A DNA stretch of 64,000 nucleotides from Enterobacter cloacae complex sp. ECNIH7 (GTDB taxonomy: Bacteria > Pseudomonadota > Gammaproteobacteria > Enterobacterales > Enterobacteriaceae), in the NCBI RefSeq assembly GCF_002208095.1, contig NZ_CP017991.1, forward strand, positions 62,001 to 126,000, given 5' to 3'. Positions 8,814 through 17,161 of the stretch are shown here, one piece after another. A model generated the notes under the pieces. The model worked only from the letters and a program-made list of their open reading frames with translations. It was not told the origin of the DNA and did no database searches. Each line of letters starts with the position of its first letter. The stretch's first letter is position 1. The position numbers and the translations under genes are program-made.

Positions 8814-11800
8814 ATGAAAAATGATGTTCGGCGGCTATCTATTTTGTCAACTGATGAAATAGATGAACTGTTTGGATTACCTCATTTCTCAGATGATGAT
8901 CGTCGATTATATTTTGACTTAAGTGCTAAAGAGCGCGAGCTATTCGACAATACCCGAACGTTTTCTGTGGCAGCCCATTTAGTATTGCAACTGGGCTATT
9001 TCAAAGCCAAACGGCAGTTTTTCAGTTATGAACAAGAATCGTCAGTACTAAATGACTTGGATTACATTGCCGCGCTGTACTTTCCCACCAAAACGCTTTC
9101 AAGACTGAAAAGTCCCTCAAGACCGATTAGGGCTGAACAACAACGAGCAATTCTTGATTTATTCCAGTATAAACAATGTGATAATGAGGTAAAAGTTGAT
9201 TTGGAAGATAAAGCACAGCGGGTTGCGATGTTATCGACACAACCTATCTTTATCTTTCGTGAATTAACCCAATACTTAGCATTACACCGTATTGTCATGC
9301 CCAGTTATCGGTATATGCAAGAGATGATTGGTAGAGTGGTGGCTTATGAACGCACCCGTATTGCTCGATTACTTAGCACTTGCATGACTTCACTTATCGA
9401 TCAGCAATTAGCGGCTTTGCTTCGGGCTGAGTCAGGAGTATTTCGCGTCAGCGCATTAAAACATGAAGCTAAAGATTTCAGTTATAAAGAATTGCGACAT
9501 GAAGTCGCACGGCGGCAGTTTTTCCAGCCTCTACATGAGTTTGCCAAGCAGTTCCTCATAACAGCGGGGATCTCCAATGAAAGCGGCAAGTATTATGCTT
9601 CTATGGTTAAGTTTTATACCACTTATAAACTTCAACGCATGAAAAAAGAGACTGCACAGTTATATCTGCTGTTTTTTGCTTTTCATCGGTTTCAGCAAAT
9701 TAATGACAACTTAATTGAAGCATTGCTCCATTGGGTCGATCAATACGAGAAACAGGCCAAGCGTGCCGCTGAAGAAGCAATGAATAATGCGGTTACCAAT
9801 GCAGCGAAAAATTTACAGGCTGCGGGTCATGTATTGAGCCTGTTTACGGATGACACCATCACCGATGACACACCTTTTTCCATTATTAAAGAAAAAGCCT
9901 ATGCATTGCTTGAACAAGAGAGATTCCCATTAGTTGCTGATTACTTACGCAATATTGCTTTCGACAAAACGGCATTTGAATGGTCACATTACACAAAATT
10001 ATCCGCCACATTCAAACGTAACTTAAGGCAACTTTTTACTGATCTGGATTTTGCCGGACGTGTAGAAGACTCTCCTTTGCTTGAAGCTATCGCGTTTTTA
10101 CAAAACTTATTGCGCACAGAAAAATCACCAAGGCAAACTGACCCTAATTCATTTCCGACTGAGATTATTCCTAAAGGTTTACGCCGATATTTGTTTAGTA
10201 AAGAGGGCAAAACATTTAAAACGCTTGATGTAGATCGCTATGAGTTTTTGGTCTATCGCCTACTACGCAACTCACTGGAAGCGGGTGATGTGTACGTTAA
10301 ACATAGTAATGAATTTCGCCGCTTTGAAGATGACTTAATAAGCGATCTTAGATGGCAGGATAAAGAACGAGTATTGCAAGATATTGGTGCACCCATTTTA
10401 TTGGCCCCTATCCAAGATACTCTGGCTGTATTTCATACTATGCTAGCAGCACGTTATAGTGCGATTAACCAACATATTTCTGATGGGGTCAACAAACATA
10501 TTAAAGTAATTGGGGCTGCCGAAAAGCGTCGTTGGAAGCTGCTTTATCCGAGCAGTGATGAATCCGTTAATAGCGATTTTTACAGCCAGTTACCAGGAAT
10601 TGGTATTGCGGATCTACTGTGGTTTGTTGCGGGTAATACTGGATTTTTAAATGCATTTACCCATGTATTAGATCGTTATGTAAAGCATGAAGCTGATCCC
10701 CGTGAAATTTTCGCCTGTATTGTTGCGATGGGAACAAACATGGGGTTAGCAAAAATGGCTGAGGTTTCAGGCCTTAGCTCAGCATCAATGGCGGGGACAT
10801 CAAGAAATTATCTACGCTTGGAGACATTACGAGCGGCTAATGATGCGATTAGTAATGCGACCAGCCAGCTACCCGCATTTCATCTCTATGATATTCAGGA
10901 CACACTTCATTCAAGTAGCGATGGTCAGCGGATAGAAACGCAAATTAACACCCTTAACGCTCGATATTCTCCCAAGTATTTTGGTTTACAGAAAGGTGTC
11001 AGCGCCTACACGTTGGTTGCAAATCATGTTCCTATAAATGCAAAGATTATTGGGACTCACGAACATGAAAGCCATTACGTTTTCGATTTATTGCATAACA
11101 ATACCTCTGATATAAAGCCAGAACGGCATTCCACTGACACCCATGGCACCAATCAGGTTAATTTTTGGATTTTGCATGCATTTGGATATCATTTTGCACC
11201 TCGTTATCGTGATTTGCATAAGAAAATGGATACGTTAGTCGGCTCACAACATCCCAATGAGTGTGGTGACTGGCTAATAAAGCCTGCCCGAAAAACCAAC
11301 GATGAATTGATTGAACGTGAATGGCCCAATATTCAACGGATCATGGCATCGCTAGCTCAAAAAGATGTTACTCAAGCCACGATTGTTCGCAAACTCTCGA
11401 GCTATTCGCGTCAGAATCAGACCAAGAAAGCATTATGGGAGTTGGAAAACATATGCCGAACGCTATACATTCTCGACTTTGTCGACGATGTTGGCTTACG
11501 TCAATGTGTACAAAAAGCATTAAATCGTGGCGAAGCCTATCATCGTCTTAGACGAGCAGTTGCATTTGTTAACGGTGGAAAATTCAGAGTAAAAACAGAA
11601 GAGGAGCAGCAAATATGGAATGAATGCTCTCGGCTCATCACCAACGCGGTCATTTACTACAACACAGTGCTGCTATCTCGTGTCTATGAACAGAAGCAAA
11701 CAGTAGGAGATCAAAATGCACTGGCTCAGCTTCACAGTATTTCGCCCGTTGCATGGCAGCACATCAATATGTATGGCAATTTTGAGTTTAGTCCATCAAC

Positions 11801-11894
11801 CTCAAAAATAGATATCGATGCATTGGTTGCTCGATATGCTGAACCAGAATATTGGAAGCAAGCGCTGATTGAGAACGAGAATTCAAGTGAGTGA
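8814..11894 (+). CDS. tnpA: Tn3-family transposase TnpA
   Basis: A 1,026-aa Tn3-family transposase, distantly related to the Tn21-type enzyme at 481-3450. Shared blocks include GIGIADLLWFVAGNTGFLNAF, then LHSSSDGQRIETQ (around the first catalytic aspartates), HSTDTHGTNQVNF, HAFGYHFAPRYRDL and RKLSSYSRQNQTKKALWELE near the C-terminal glutamate. It cuts and joins the 43-bp ends of this element. GGGAGG lies 8 bp before the ATG. It ends 53 bp inside the right terminus, so nothing appears to be missing. Confidence 0.95.
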   Translation: MKNDVRRLSILSTDEIDELFGLPHFSDDDRRLYFDLSAKERELFDNTRTFSVAAHLVLQLGYFKAKRQFFSYEQESSVLNDLDYIAALYFPTKTLSRLKSPSRPIRAEQQRAILDLFQYKQCDNEVKVDLEDKAQRVAMLSTQPIFIFRELTQYLALHRIVMPSYRYMQEMIGRVVAYERTRIARLLSTCMTSLIDQQLAALLRAESGVFRVSALKHEAKDFSYKELRHEVARRQFFQPLHEFAKQFLITAGISNESGKYYASMVKFYTTYKLQRMKKETAQLYLLFFAFHRFQQINDNLIEALLHWVDQYEKQAKRAAEEAMNNAVTNAAKNLQAAGHVLSLFTDDTITDDTPFSIIKEKAYALLEQERFPLVADYLRNIAFDKTAFEWSHYTKLSATFKRNLRQLFTDLDFAGRVEDSPLLEAIAFLQNLLRTEKSPRQTDPNSFPTEIIPKGLRRYLFSKEGKTFKTLDVDRYEFLVYRLLRNSLEAGDVYVKHSNEFRRFEDDLISDLRWQDKERVLQDIGAPILLAPIQDTLAVFHTMLAARYSAINQHISDGVNKHIKVIGAAEKRRWKLLYPSSDESVNSDFYSQLPGIGIADLLWFVAGNTGFLNAFTHVLDRYVKHEADPREIFACIVAMGTNMGLAKMAEVSGLSSASMAGTSRNYLRLETLRAANDAISNATSQLPAFHLYDIQDTLHSSSDGQRIETQINTLNARYSPKYFGLQKGVSAYTLVANHVPINAKIIGTHEHESHYVFDLLHNNTSDIKPERHSTDTHGTNQVNFWILHAFGYHFAPRYRDLHKKMDTLVGSQHPNECGDWLIKPARKTNDELIEREWPNIQRIMASLAQKDVTQATIVRKLSSYSRQNQTKKALWELENICRTLYILDFVDDVGLRQCVQKALNRGEAYHRLRRAVAFVNGGKFRVKTEEEQQIWNECSRLITNAVIYYNTVLLSRVYEQKQTVGDQNALAQLHSISPVAWQHINMYGNFEFSPSTSKIDIDALVARYAEPEYWKQALIENENSSE

Positions 11895-11904
11895 TTTTAG
11901 AATT

Positions 11905-11947
11905 TAAAGCTAACTTTACATTTTTGGCGCGTTGGGCAAATTTAGCC
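11905..11947. repeat. Right terminal inverted repeat of the 7.9-kb transposon
   Basis: Reverse complement of 4012-4054 with one mismatch. It is followed immediately by the second TATAT copy (11948-11952), after which the IS1 sequence resumes. Confidence 0.95.
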
Positions 11948-12311
11948 TATATCGCTTGCTGATAACGTGCAGTTCTCCCTTCAGGCGTGATTCATACAGC
12001 GGCCAGCCATCCGTCATCCATACCACGACCTCAAAGGCCGACAGCAGGCCCAGAAGACGCTCCAGCGTGGCCAACGTGCGTTCACCGAATACGTGCGCCA
12101 CAACCGTCCTCCGTATCCTGTCATACGCGTAAAACAACCAGCGCTGGCGTGATTTAGCGCCGACGTAACCCCACTGTTCGTCCATTTCCGCGCAAACAAT
12201 GACGTCACTGCCCGGTTGTATGCGTGAGTTTACCGACTGCGGCCTGAGTTTTTTAAGTGTCGTAAAATCGTGTTGAGGCCAACGCCCATAATGCGTGCAC
12301 TGGCGCGACAT
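11948..12311 (-). pseudogene. insB: insB, 5' part, truncated by transposon insertion
   Basis: Encodes the InsB portion of the IS1 transposase from its ATG at 12309-12311 ([20 protein letters not shown]) through [23 protein letters not shown], where the 7.9-kb transposon enters. The remaining ~48 codons are at 3867-4011. IS1 transposase is normally made as an InsA-InsB' frameshift fusion; here the catalytic C-terminus is detached. Confidence 0.93.
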
Positions 12312-12560
12312 CCGACGCCATTCATGGCCATATCAATGATTTTCTGATGCGTACCGGGTTGAGAAGCGGTGTAAGTGAACTGTAGCTGCCATGTTTTACG
12401 GCAGTGAGAGCAGAGATAGCGCTGATGTCCGGCAGTACTTTTACCGTTACGCACCACGCCTTCAGTAGCTGAACAGGAGGGACAGCTGATAGAAACAGAA
12501 GCCACTGGAGCACCTCAAAAACACCATCATACACTAAATCAGTAAGTTGGCACCATTACC
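11953..12560 (-). mobile_element. IS1, left-hand 608 bp (interrupted copy)
   Basis: Holds insA, the 5' part of insB and the terminal repeat ending ...TTGGCACCATTACC at 12560 (reads GGTAATGGTGCCAAC outward on the minus strand). With 3852-4011 it makes a full 768-bp IS1. The element is inactive as a unit, because its transposase frame is cut by the Tn3-family insertion. Confidence 0.95.
12230..12505 (-). CDS. insA: IS1 InsA repressor
   Basis: A 91-aa protein, [20 protein letters not shown]..., with the CxxC zinc finger near the start and the helix-turn-helix of IS1 InsA. It binds IS1 ends and represses transposase expression. It is full length and lies in the intact left part of the IS1 copy, so repressor activity could persist although the element is dead. 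Confidence 0.95.
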   Translation of the reverse strand: MASVSISCPSCSATEGVVRNGKSTAGHQRYLCSHCRKTWQLQFTYTASQPGTHQKIIDMAMNGVGCRASARIMGVGLNTILRHLKNSGRSR

Positions 12561-12686
12561 GTTTTATCTGCTTATTAAAATGTACGTTTGAAAAAGTAGA
12601 CTTCCTGCGGTACGTTTCATCAGTATCATTTCACACGATTTTTCACACAGTGCGCCGGACGTTTTCCGGCCCGGACGGAGCCCGTC

Positions 12687-13676
12687 ATGACACTGATGCC
12701 CGATGATGGTCCGGAGCTGATCCGGTCGCCGGCTGTCATTCCGCAGGATGAAGAGTTTCTTCCGGCACTGGCCGGTGGCGATGCGCCGCTCAGTCCGGCC
12801 CGGGCCTACCTGCTGTCCCTGAATTCCCCCCGCAGCCGGCAGACCATGGCCTCGTTCCTGAATATCGTCGCCGGGATGCTCGGGTCTGTCTCCCTGGAGT
12901 CCTGTAGCTGGGGCAGCCTGCGGCGCCATCACGTGATGGCCGTGACCGAGCTGCTGCGCGACACCGGCCGGGCCACGGCCACCGTCAACACCTATCTTTC
13001 AGCACTCAAGGGAGTGGCGAAGGAAGCCTGGATGCTCAGGCTGATGGACGTGGAGAGCTTCCAGCACATCCGGGCGGTACGTAACCTGCGCGGTAGCCGC
13101 CTCCCGCGCGGCCGGGCCCTCCCGCCGGAGGAGATCCGCGCCCTGTTTGGCGCCTGTGAAGCAGATGAGTCCAGTATTGGTACCCGTGACGCGGCGATGC
13201 TGGGTGTCATTCTTGGCTGCGGCCTGCGACGCTCGGAGGCCGTGGGGCTGGACTTGCGTGACATTGTCACGCATGAGCGGGCACTACGTGTGCTGGGTAA
13301 GGGCAACAAGGAGCGCCTGGCCTATATGCCGGCCGGCACCTGGCAGCGGCTGCAGAAGTGGGTTGAGGAAGTTCGCGGGGAGAAGGAAGGGCCTCTGTTC
13401 ACCCGCATCCGCCGCTTTGACACCCTGACGAACGACCGCCTGACCGATCAGGCGGTGTACCATGTCCTGCAGGTGCGCCAGCGCCAGGCCGGAATAGCGA
13501 AATGCGCCCCGCACGATCTGCGTCGAACCTTTGCCACCGCCATGCTGGATAACGGTGAAGACCTGATTACCGTGAAGGATGCGATGGGCCACGCCAGCGT
13601 CACCACCACCCAGCAGTACGACCGGCGGGGTGAGTCCCGCCTGCGCACGGCCCGCGATCGTCTGGACCTGATTTAA
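12687..13676 (+). CDS. Plasmid tyrosine recombinase/resolvase
   Basis: A 329-aa tyrosine-type site-specific recombinase. Residues ~35-130 are a SAM-like core-binding domain (SPRSRQTMASFLNIVAGML...). The catalytic domain shows R in GCGLRRSEAVGL, the H-xx-R box HDLRRTFATAML, GHASVTTTQQY and the nucleophile tyrosine in QQYDRRGE. The best match in type is the multimer resolvase/XerC-like enzymes of IncF plasmids, but an integrase role is possible. It has its own GC-rich context, and the 126 bp between IS1 and the start could hold its recombination site. Confidence 0.85.
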   Translation: MTLMPDDGPELIRSPAVIPQDEEFLPALAGGDAPLSPARAYLLSLNSPRSRQTMASFLNIVAGMLGSVSLESCSWGSLRRHHVMAVTELLRDTGRATATVNTYLSALKGVAKEAWMLRLMDVESFQHIRAVRNLRGSRLPRGRALPPEEIRALFGACEADESSIGTRDAAMLGVILGCGLRRSEAVGLDLRDIVTHERALRVLGKGNKERLAYMPAGTWQRLQKWVEEVRGEKEGPLFTRIRRFDTLTNDRLTDQAVYHVLQVRQRQAGIAKCAPHDLRRTFATAMLDNGEDLITVKDAMGHASVTTTQQYDRRGESRLRTARDRLDLI

Positions 13677-13823
13677 TCCTTAACAAGTTATTAACTTATC
13701 AGATAATCATTTCATCGGACAGTCTGTGAGACGGGCATTTACCGTTGACTGAAAACCCGGTGTGTTTGAATCGCCACGCGTTTAACAGACACCTCAGAGT
13801 CATTTAAGATGACTTAAAGAGAG

Positions 13824-14108
13824 GTGCCCATGAGCGGTAAGCGTTATCCTGAAGAGTTTAAAACTGAAGCAGTCAAACAGGTTGTTGATCGCGGTTATTC
13901 TGTTGCCAGCGTTGCAACACGTCTCGATATCACCACCCACAGCCTTTATGCCTGGATAAAGAAGTACGGTCCGGATTCTTCCACTAATAAAGAACAGTCA
14001 GATGCTCAGGCCGAGATCCGCCGTCTCCAGAAAGAGCTGAAACGGGTTACCGACGAACGGGACATATTAAAAAAAGCCGCGGCGTACTTCGCAAAGCTGT
14101 CCGACTGA
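13824..14108 (+). CDS. IS3-family OrfA
   Basis: A 94-aa protein with an N-terminal helix-turn-helix (KRYPEEFKTEAVKQVVDRGY, then DITTHSLYAWIKKYG) and a C-terminal leucine-zipper-like helix (AEIRRLQKELKRVTDERDIL) ending KKAAAYFAKLSD. It binds the element's ends. AGAGAGG lies upstream of the ATG. The A7 run near its end allows ribosomes to shift into orfB and make the OrfAB transposase. Confidence 0.92.
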   Translation: MPMSGKRYPEEFKTEAVKQVVDRGYSVASVATRLDITTHSLYAWIKKYGPDSSTNKEQSDAQAEIRRLQKELKRVTDERDILKKAAAYFAKLSD

Positions 14109-14164
14109 GGTACGCCTTTATCCGTGACAACTCCTGTTGCTGGCCTGTTCGCCTGCTCTGTCGG

Positions 14165-14977
14165 GTGCTGGATGTTCATCCCAGTGGTTTTTACGCCTGG
14201 CTTCAGCAGCCGCATTCACAACGCCATCAGGCAGACCTGAGACTGACAGGACAGATTAAACAGTTCTGGCTGGAATCGGGATGCGTCTATGGTTATCGCA
14301 AAATCCATCTGGATCTGCGTGACAGCGGGCAACAGTGCGGAGTAAACAGAGTCTGGAGACTGATGAAACGTGTCGGAATAAAGGCTCAGGTCGGATACCG
14401 AAGCCCGCGGGCACGTAAAGGCGAGGCCAGTATCGTGTCACCCAACAGGCTCCAGCGACAGTTCAATCCGGATGCTCCTGATGAGCGTTGGGTAACGGAC
14501 ATAACCTACATCAGGACCCACGAAGGCTGGCTGTATCTTGCCGTTGTTGTTGATCTGTTCTCACGCAAAATTATCGGCTGGTCCATGCAATCCCGGATGA
14601 CAAAGGACATTGTCCTGAACGCACTGCTGATGGCTGTATGGCGGCGTAATCCCGAAAAACAGGTGCTGGTTCATTCGGATCAGGGCAGTCAGTACACAAG
14701 CCATGAGTGGCAGTCGTTCCTGAAATCACACGGCCTGGAGGGTAGCATGAGCCGTCGCGGTAACTGCCATGATAATGCGGTTGCAGAAAGTTTTTTCCAG
14801 TTGTTGAAACGTGAACGGATAAAGAAAAAGATCTACGGAACGCGGGAAGAAGCCCGCAGTGATATTTTTGATTACATCGAAATGTTTTATAACAGTAAGC
14901 GTCGGCATGGTTCTAGCGAACAGATGTCACCGACAGAATATGAAAACCAGTATTATCAACGGCTCGGAAGTGTCTAG
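14165..14977 (+). CDS. IS3-family OrfB (DDE transposase)
   Basis: The catalytic part of the transposase: a HTH_21-like segment, then an rve/DDE integrase core. Aspartates are in WVTDITYIR and LVHSDQGSQYTS, and the glutamate is in DNAVAESFFQLLKRE. The frame is -1 relative to orfA and open back to about 14108 (RYAFIRDNSCCWPVRLLCRV...), so the real product is the OrfAB fusion 13824-14977; the GTG at 14165 is only a convenient boundary. Full length, no stops; probably active. Confidence 0.92.
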   Translation: MLDVHPSGFYAWLQQPHSQRHQADLRLTGQIKQFWLESGCVYGYRKIHLDLRDSGQQCGVNRVWRLMKRVGIKAQVGYRSPRARKGEASIVSPNRLQRQFNPDAPDERWVTDITYIRTHEGWLYLAVVVDLFSRKIIGWSMQSRMTKDIVLNALLMAVWRRNPEKQVLVHSDQGSQYTSHEWQSFLKSHGLEGSMSRRGNCHDNAVAESFFQLLKRERIKKKIYGTREEARSDIFDYIEMFYNSKRRHGSSEQMSPTEYENQYYQRLGSV

Positions 14978-14995
14978 ATTATCCGTGGCGATTCA

Positions 14996-15501
14996 GTGGG
15001 AACACGTTTTCTCTGTCTCATCTGGATGCGCACGAAATCACCTTCAAAGGTGAAAAAGCCACTTACAAGTTCGTTGTAACTTATGGACTTCACTGCTTTG
15101 CAAAAGAGCAGACTGCATTCAACATTCCTGTTCTCTACAAAGATGGTCGGGAAGAGAAGAATATCTGCATGGAACGTTATGAAGCCTCTAAGCAAATCCG
15201 CAACATCCTCGTTAACCTTCCATCAATGTCGCTTTATCACACAGATGCTGAAAAATATTTCACGCTGCATATGATGAATAGTGCCACCAAACAGATAGAA
15301 CCCTATAAAATTTGTGTGGCATTTTTTAAAGAGAACCGCTTGCTACGAATGCATATCTTGTCTGCCTTCTTCGTTCGTACAGGTCCTGGCGCTCCGGGTG
15401 TAGCTATACCTAACAAGCCATTAAGCTTGTTTAAAGTAGCAATGGATACAGACAGAAAACCACGAAACTCCGGGAAGCCAAAAGAAGCAAACAACAGATA
15501 G
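14996..15501 (+). pseudogene. 3' remnant of an unrecognised gene cut at the IS3-family element
   Basis: A frame open from the very edge of the IS (GNTFSLSHLDAHEITFKG...) continues for 168 codons to the stop at 15499-15501. An internal ATG at 15169 is not preceded by a convincing ribosome-binding site. The product includes YKICVAFFKENRLLRMHILSAF and GPGAPGVAIPNKPLSLFKVA; I do not recognise the family. The missing 5' part is not visible left of the IS, so the insertion was probably accompanied by a deletion. Confidence 0.6.
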
Positions 15502-15518
15502 AGGATCTGTGTGTTGAA

Positions 15519-15544
15519 AGAGGCGGCCCCCTTTCGGGGGCCTC
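15519..15544 (+). terminator. GC-rich hairpin after the remnant gene
   Basis: The stem GGCCCCC-TTTC-GGGGGCC (15525-15542), extended by flanking GAG/CTC pairs, lies 20 bp after the stop at 15501. No T-run follows, so it may pause or protect a transcript rather than terminate it efficiently. Confidence 0.5.
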
Positions 15545-16345
15545 AGCCATTCAATGACGAATCAATGAACGGGGCAGGTCGCAATTGCTTCGGAACTGGC
15601 CGAACCATCTCTGGCTGCGGGATGCGATTCAGTTATCTGAAACCCTGTAACCATCCGGTTTCAATACACCATTCAATCCATAACTACTGATTGTCTGGTT
15701 AGTATTGATGATTACTATACTATTGTGACTAACCAGTCCCCGCAAGCCCACTCCTGTTCATAGCTATTCACTACAGTTCAGTGAACATCATTGATCCGTG
15801 AATGCACTGCATTGTGCCTGTATCAGCAACCAGCGGCTCCAGGAAACAACTTCGGTTGTGTAAACTGAATCCGCGTCACAAATGACATAAAATCGCGCTG
15901 AGGGCTTTCTGCGGCGTTTAAACCATATAAAAAATATTCAAAATTTTTATGCGCAAAATGCATGAAAAGCACTTTTTGCACAATAACACTGACTAATAAT
16001 ACTGGCTAAACCCTGTACCGGTTCGCTGTAGTTCGCAGCATTTGAGCTCAATGTCTCATAATAATTAAGTGGTGAAAGGCTTCTTCTCAGGCAGAAATGG
16101 CGTCGCTGCGTCACTTCCGTTAAAGTGCGACTTGCTGGTTGTCCTGCTTCTCCTTCTGAACCGGGGTGGTTTGGAACTGCGGGATGGCCGGCAGCTTACT
16201 CGTTCACTTTTTCTGGCTAGAAACGTATATCCCCCCCATTTTTACCCTGAGTAATTTTTAACAGGAAGCTCAAGAGAACAGAATGGCATTTACATGCGAA
16301 TGCCGAATGACATCCTCTGGCGGGAGAATGCCTTCTTCCGGGTAT
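15545..16345. other. 800-bp stretch with no supportable gene
   Basis: Contains AT-rich tracts (around 15925-15975, with TTTATGCGCAAAA-like sequence) and no frame with both a good start and a recognisable product. A plus-strand 61-codon frame at 16069-16254 has no family features. It could hold regulatory or replication-related remnants, but I see no iterons. Confidence 0.4.
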
Positions 16346-17134
16346 TTACTTCGCGGCTGCGGCTTTACGCATGGCAGCCTGCAGTCTGTCAGCGGTTACG
16401 GCTTCCGGGAAAACAGTAATGGTGTCGGGTGTGGCACCACTGACCGGCATCACGATAATCCCGGGTGTTCCGGTGAGGCCGAGCGATTCTGCCAGGCTGC
16501 TGTTTTTCTCAAGGGATGCGGTATTATCGTCCTGCGCTGGCGTTGCCAGTCCGGCTTTTGACGCCGCCGCCCTGATATCGCTCTCTGTCAGGGCGCCCTC
16601 GTTGTGGCCAGTGGCGTAAAGGGCGTTATGGTAGGTCACATACGCCTGTGCTCCTTTCTGTTTCCAGACAGACAGCCCCTGCTGTGCGGCCTGAAGAGAT
16701 TCTGGCCAGCGGCTGCCAAAGATAGGCCATTCCTTAAAGACATAGCGGACATCCGGTTGTGCTTTCATGACTTTTTCCAGCTCCGGCGCGAAGCGGTTGC
16801 AGAACACGCACTGGTAATCAAAAAACTCGATGACTGCCACTTTCGCCTTTTCCGGGCCGAAGGCCGGGGTATCAGGGTCCTGCAACAGAGTGGTCTGATT
16901 ATCCATCACGCTGAGTGCAAACATCTTCTGCTTCCGTTCCTGCTGCTGAGCCTGAAGTTTTTGGCTAACCGTGACCAGTATTTCCGGGTGAGCCACCAAG
17001 TAATTTGCCGCTATTTCCCCGATCCTGGCTTCCTGCTCCGGGCTGAATACCGGCTGAGGATCTGAGGCGTGGGCGGTAAAACCAAAGCCAATGTATGTTG
17101 TAACTATTAATGCCGCTATTGTGTTTACTTTCAT
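16346..17134 (-). CDS. Periplasmic DsbA/DsbG-like thiol:disulfide oxidoreductase
   Basis: A 262-aa secreted protein. A signal peptide of about 23 residues (MKVNTIAALIVTTYIGFGFTAHA) is followed by a helical region, then a thioredoxin fold with the CxxC active site in FFDYQCVFCNRF and the cis-proline motif in GLTGTPGIIV. This is the Com1/BdbD/DsbG-like group. It lies 28 bp after traI on the same strand, so it is probably the last gene of the transfer operon. Several Tra proteins (TraN, TraU, TraH) are cysteine-rich, so it may form their disulfides. In this plasmid TrbB has lost one active-site cysteine, which makes this enzyme the only complete CxxC oxidoreductase visible. Confidence 0.82.
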   Translation of the reverse strand: MKVNTIAALIVTTYIGFGFTAHASDPQPVFSPEQEARIGEIAANYLVAHPEILVTVSQKLQAQQQERKQKMFALSVMDNQTTLLQDPDTPAFGPEKAKVAVIEFFDYQCVFCNRFAPELEKVMKAQPDVRYVFKEWPIFGSRWPESLQAAQQGLSVWKQKGAQAYVTYHNALYATGHNEGALTESDIRAAASKAGLATPAQDDNTASLEKNSSLAESLGLTGTPGIIVMPVSGATPDTITVFPEAVTADRLQAAMRKAAAAK

Positions 17135-17161
17135 TGCTGAACTCTCATGTTTAAAGGGGGA

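Larger units (their letters stand above)
4012..11947. mobile_element. Complete 7.9-kb Tn3-family transposon with sulP-usp-dksA cargo
   Basis: The ends are 43-bp inverted repeats with one mismatch (4012-4054 and 11905-11947, starting GGCTAAATTTGCCCAACGCG), flanked by the 5-bp direct repeat TATAT inside IS1 (4007-4011 and 11948-11952). Contents in order: SulP transporter, universal stress protein, DksA/TraR-type zinc finger, resolvase (opposite strand), a Phd/ParE-type pair, and transposase. The base composition is clearly AT-richer than the tra backbone. The transposition module (TnpA, TnpR, toxin-antitoxin between them) recalls Shewanella elements of the ISSod9/ISShfr9 type; that resemblance is from memory and not checked. 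Confidence 0.95.
13767..14995 (+). mobile_element. IS3-family insertion sequence, 1,229 bp
   Basis: Imperfect terminal inverted repeats start TGAATCGCCACG at 13767 and end CGTGGCGATTCA at 14995. Inside are overlapping orfA and orfB with a run of seven A (14069-14075) for -1 frameshifting. Flanking triplets are GTT (left) and GTG (right), so no clean 3-bp target duplication is left. The length and OrfA sequence recall ISEhe3-like members of the IS3 group; the name is unverified. Confidence 0.9.

Noticed and set aside
13764..14998. 3-bp target duplication of the IS3-family element
   Set aside because: GTT on the left and GTG on the right do not match. The termini were set by the inverted repeats instead.
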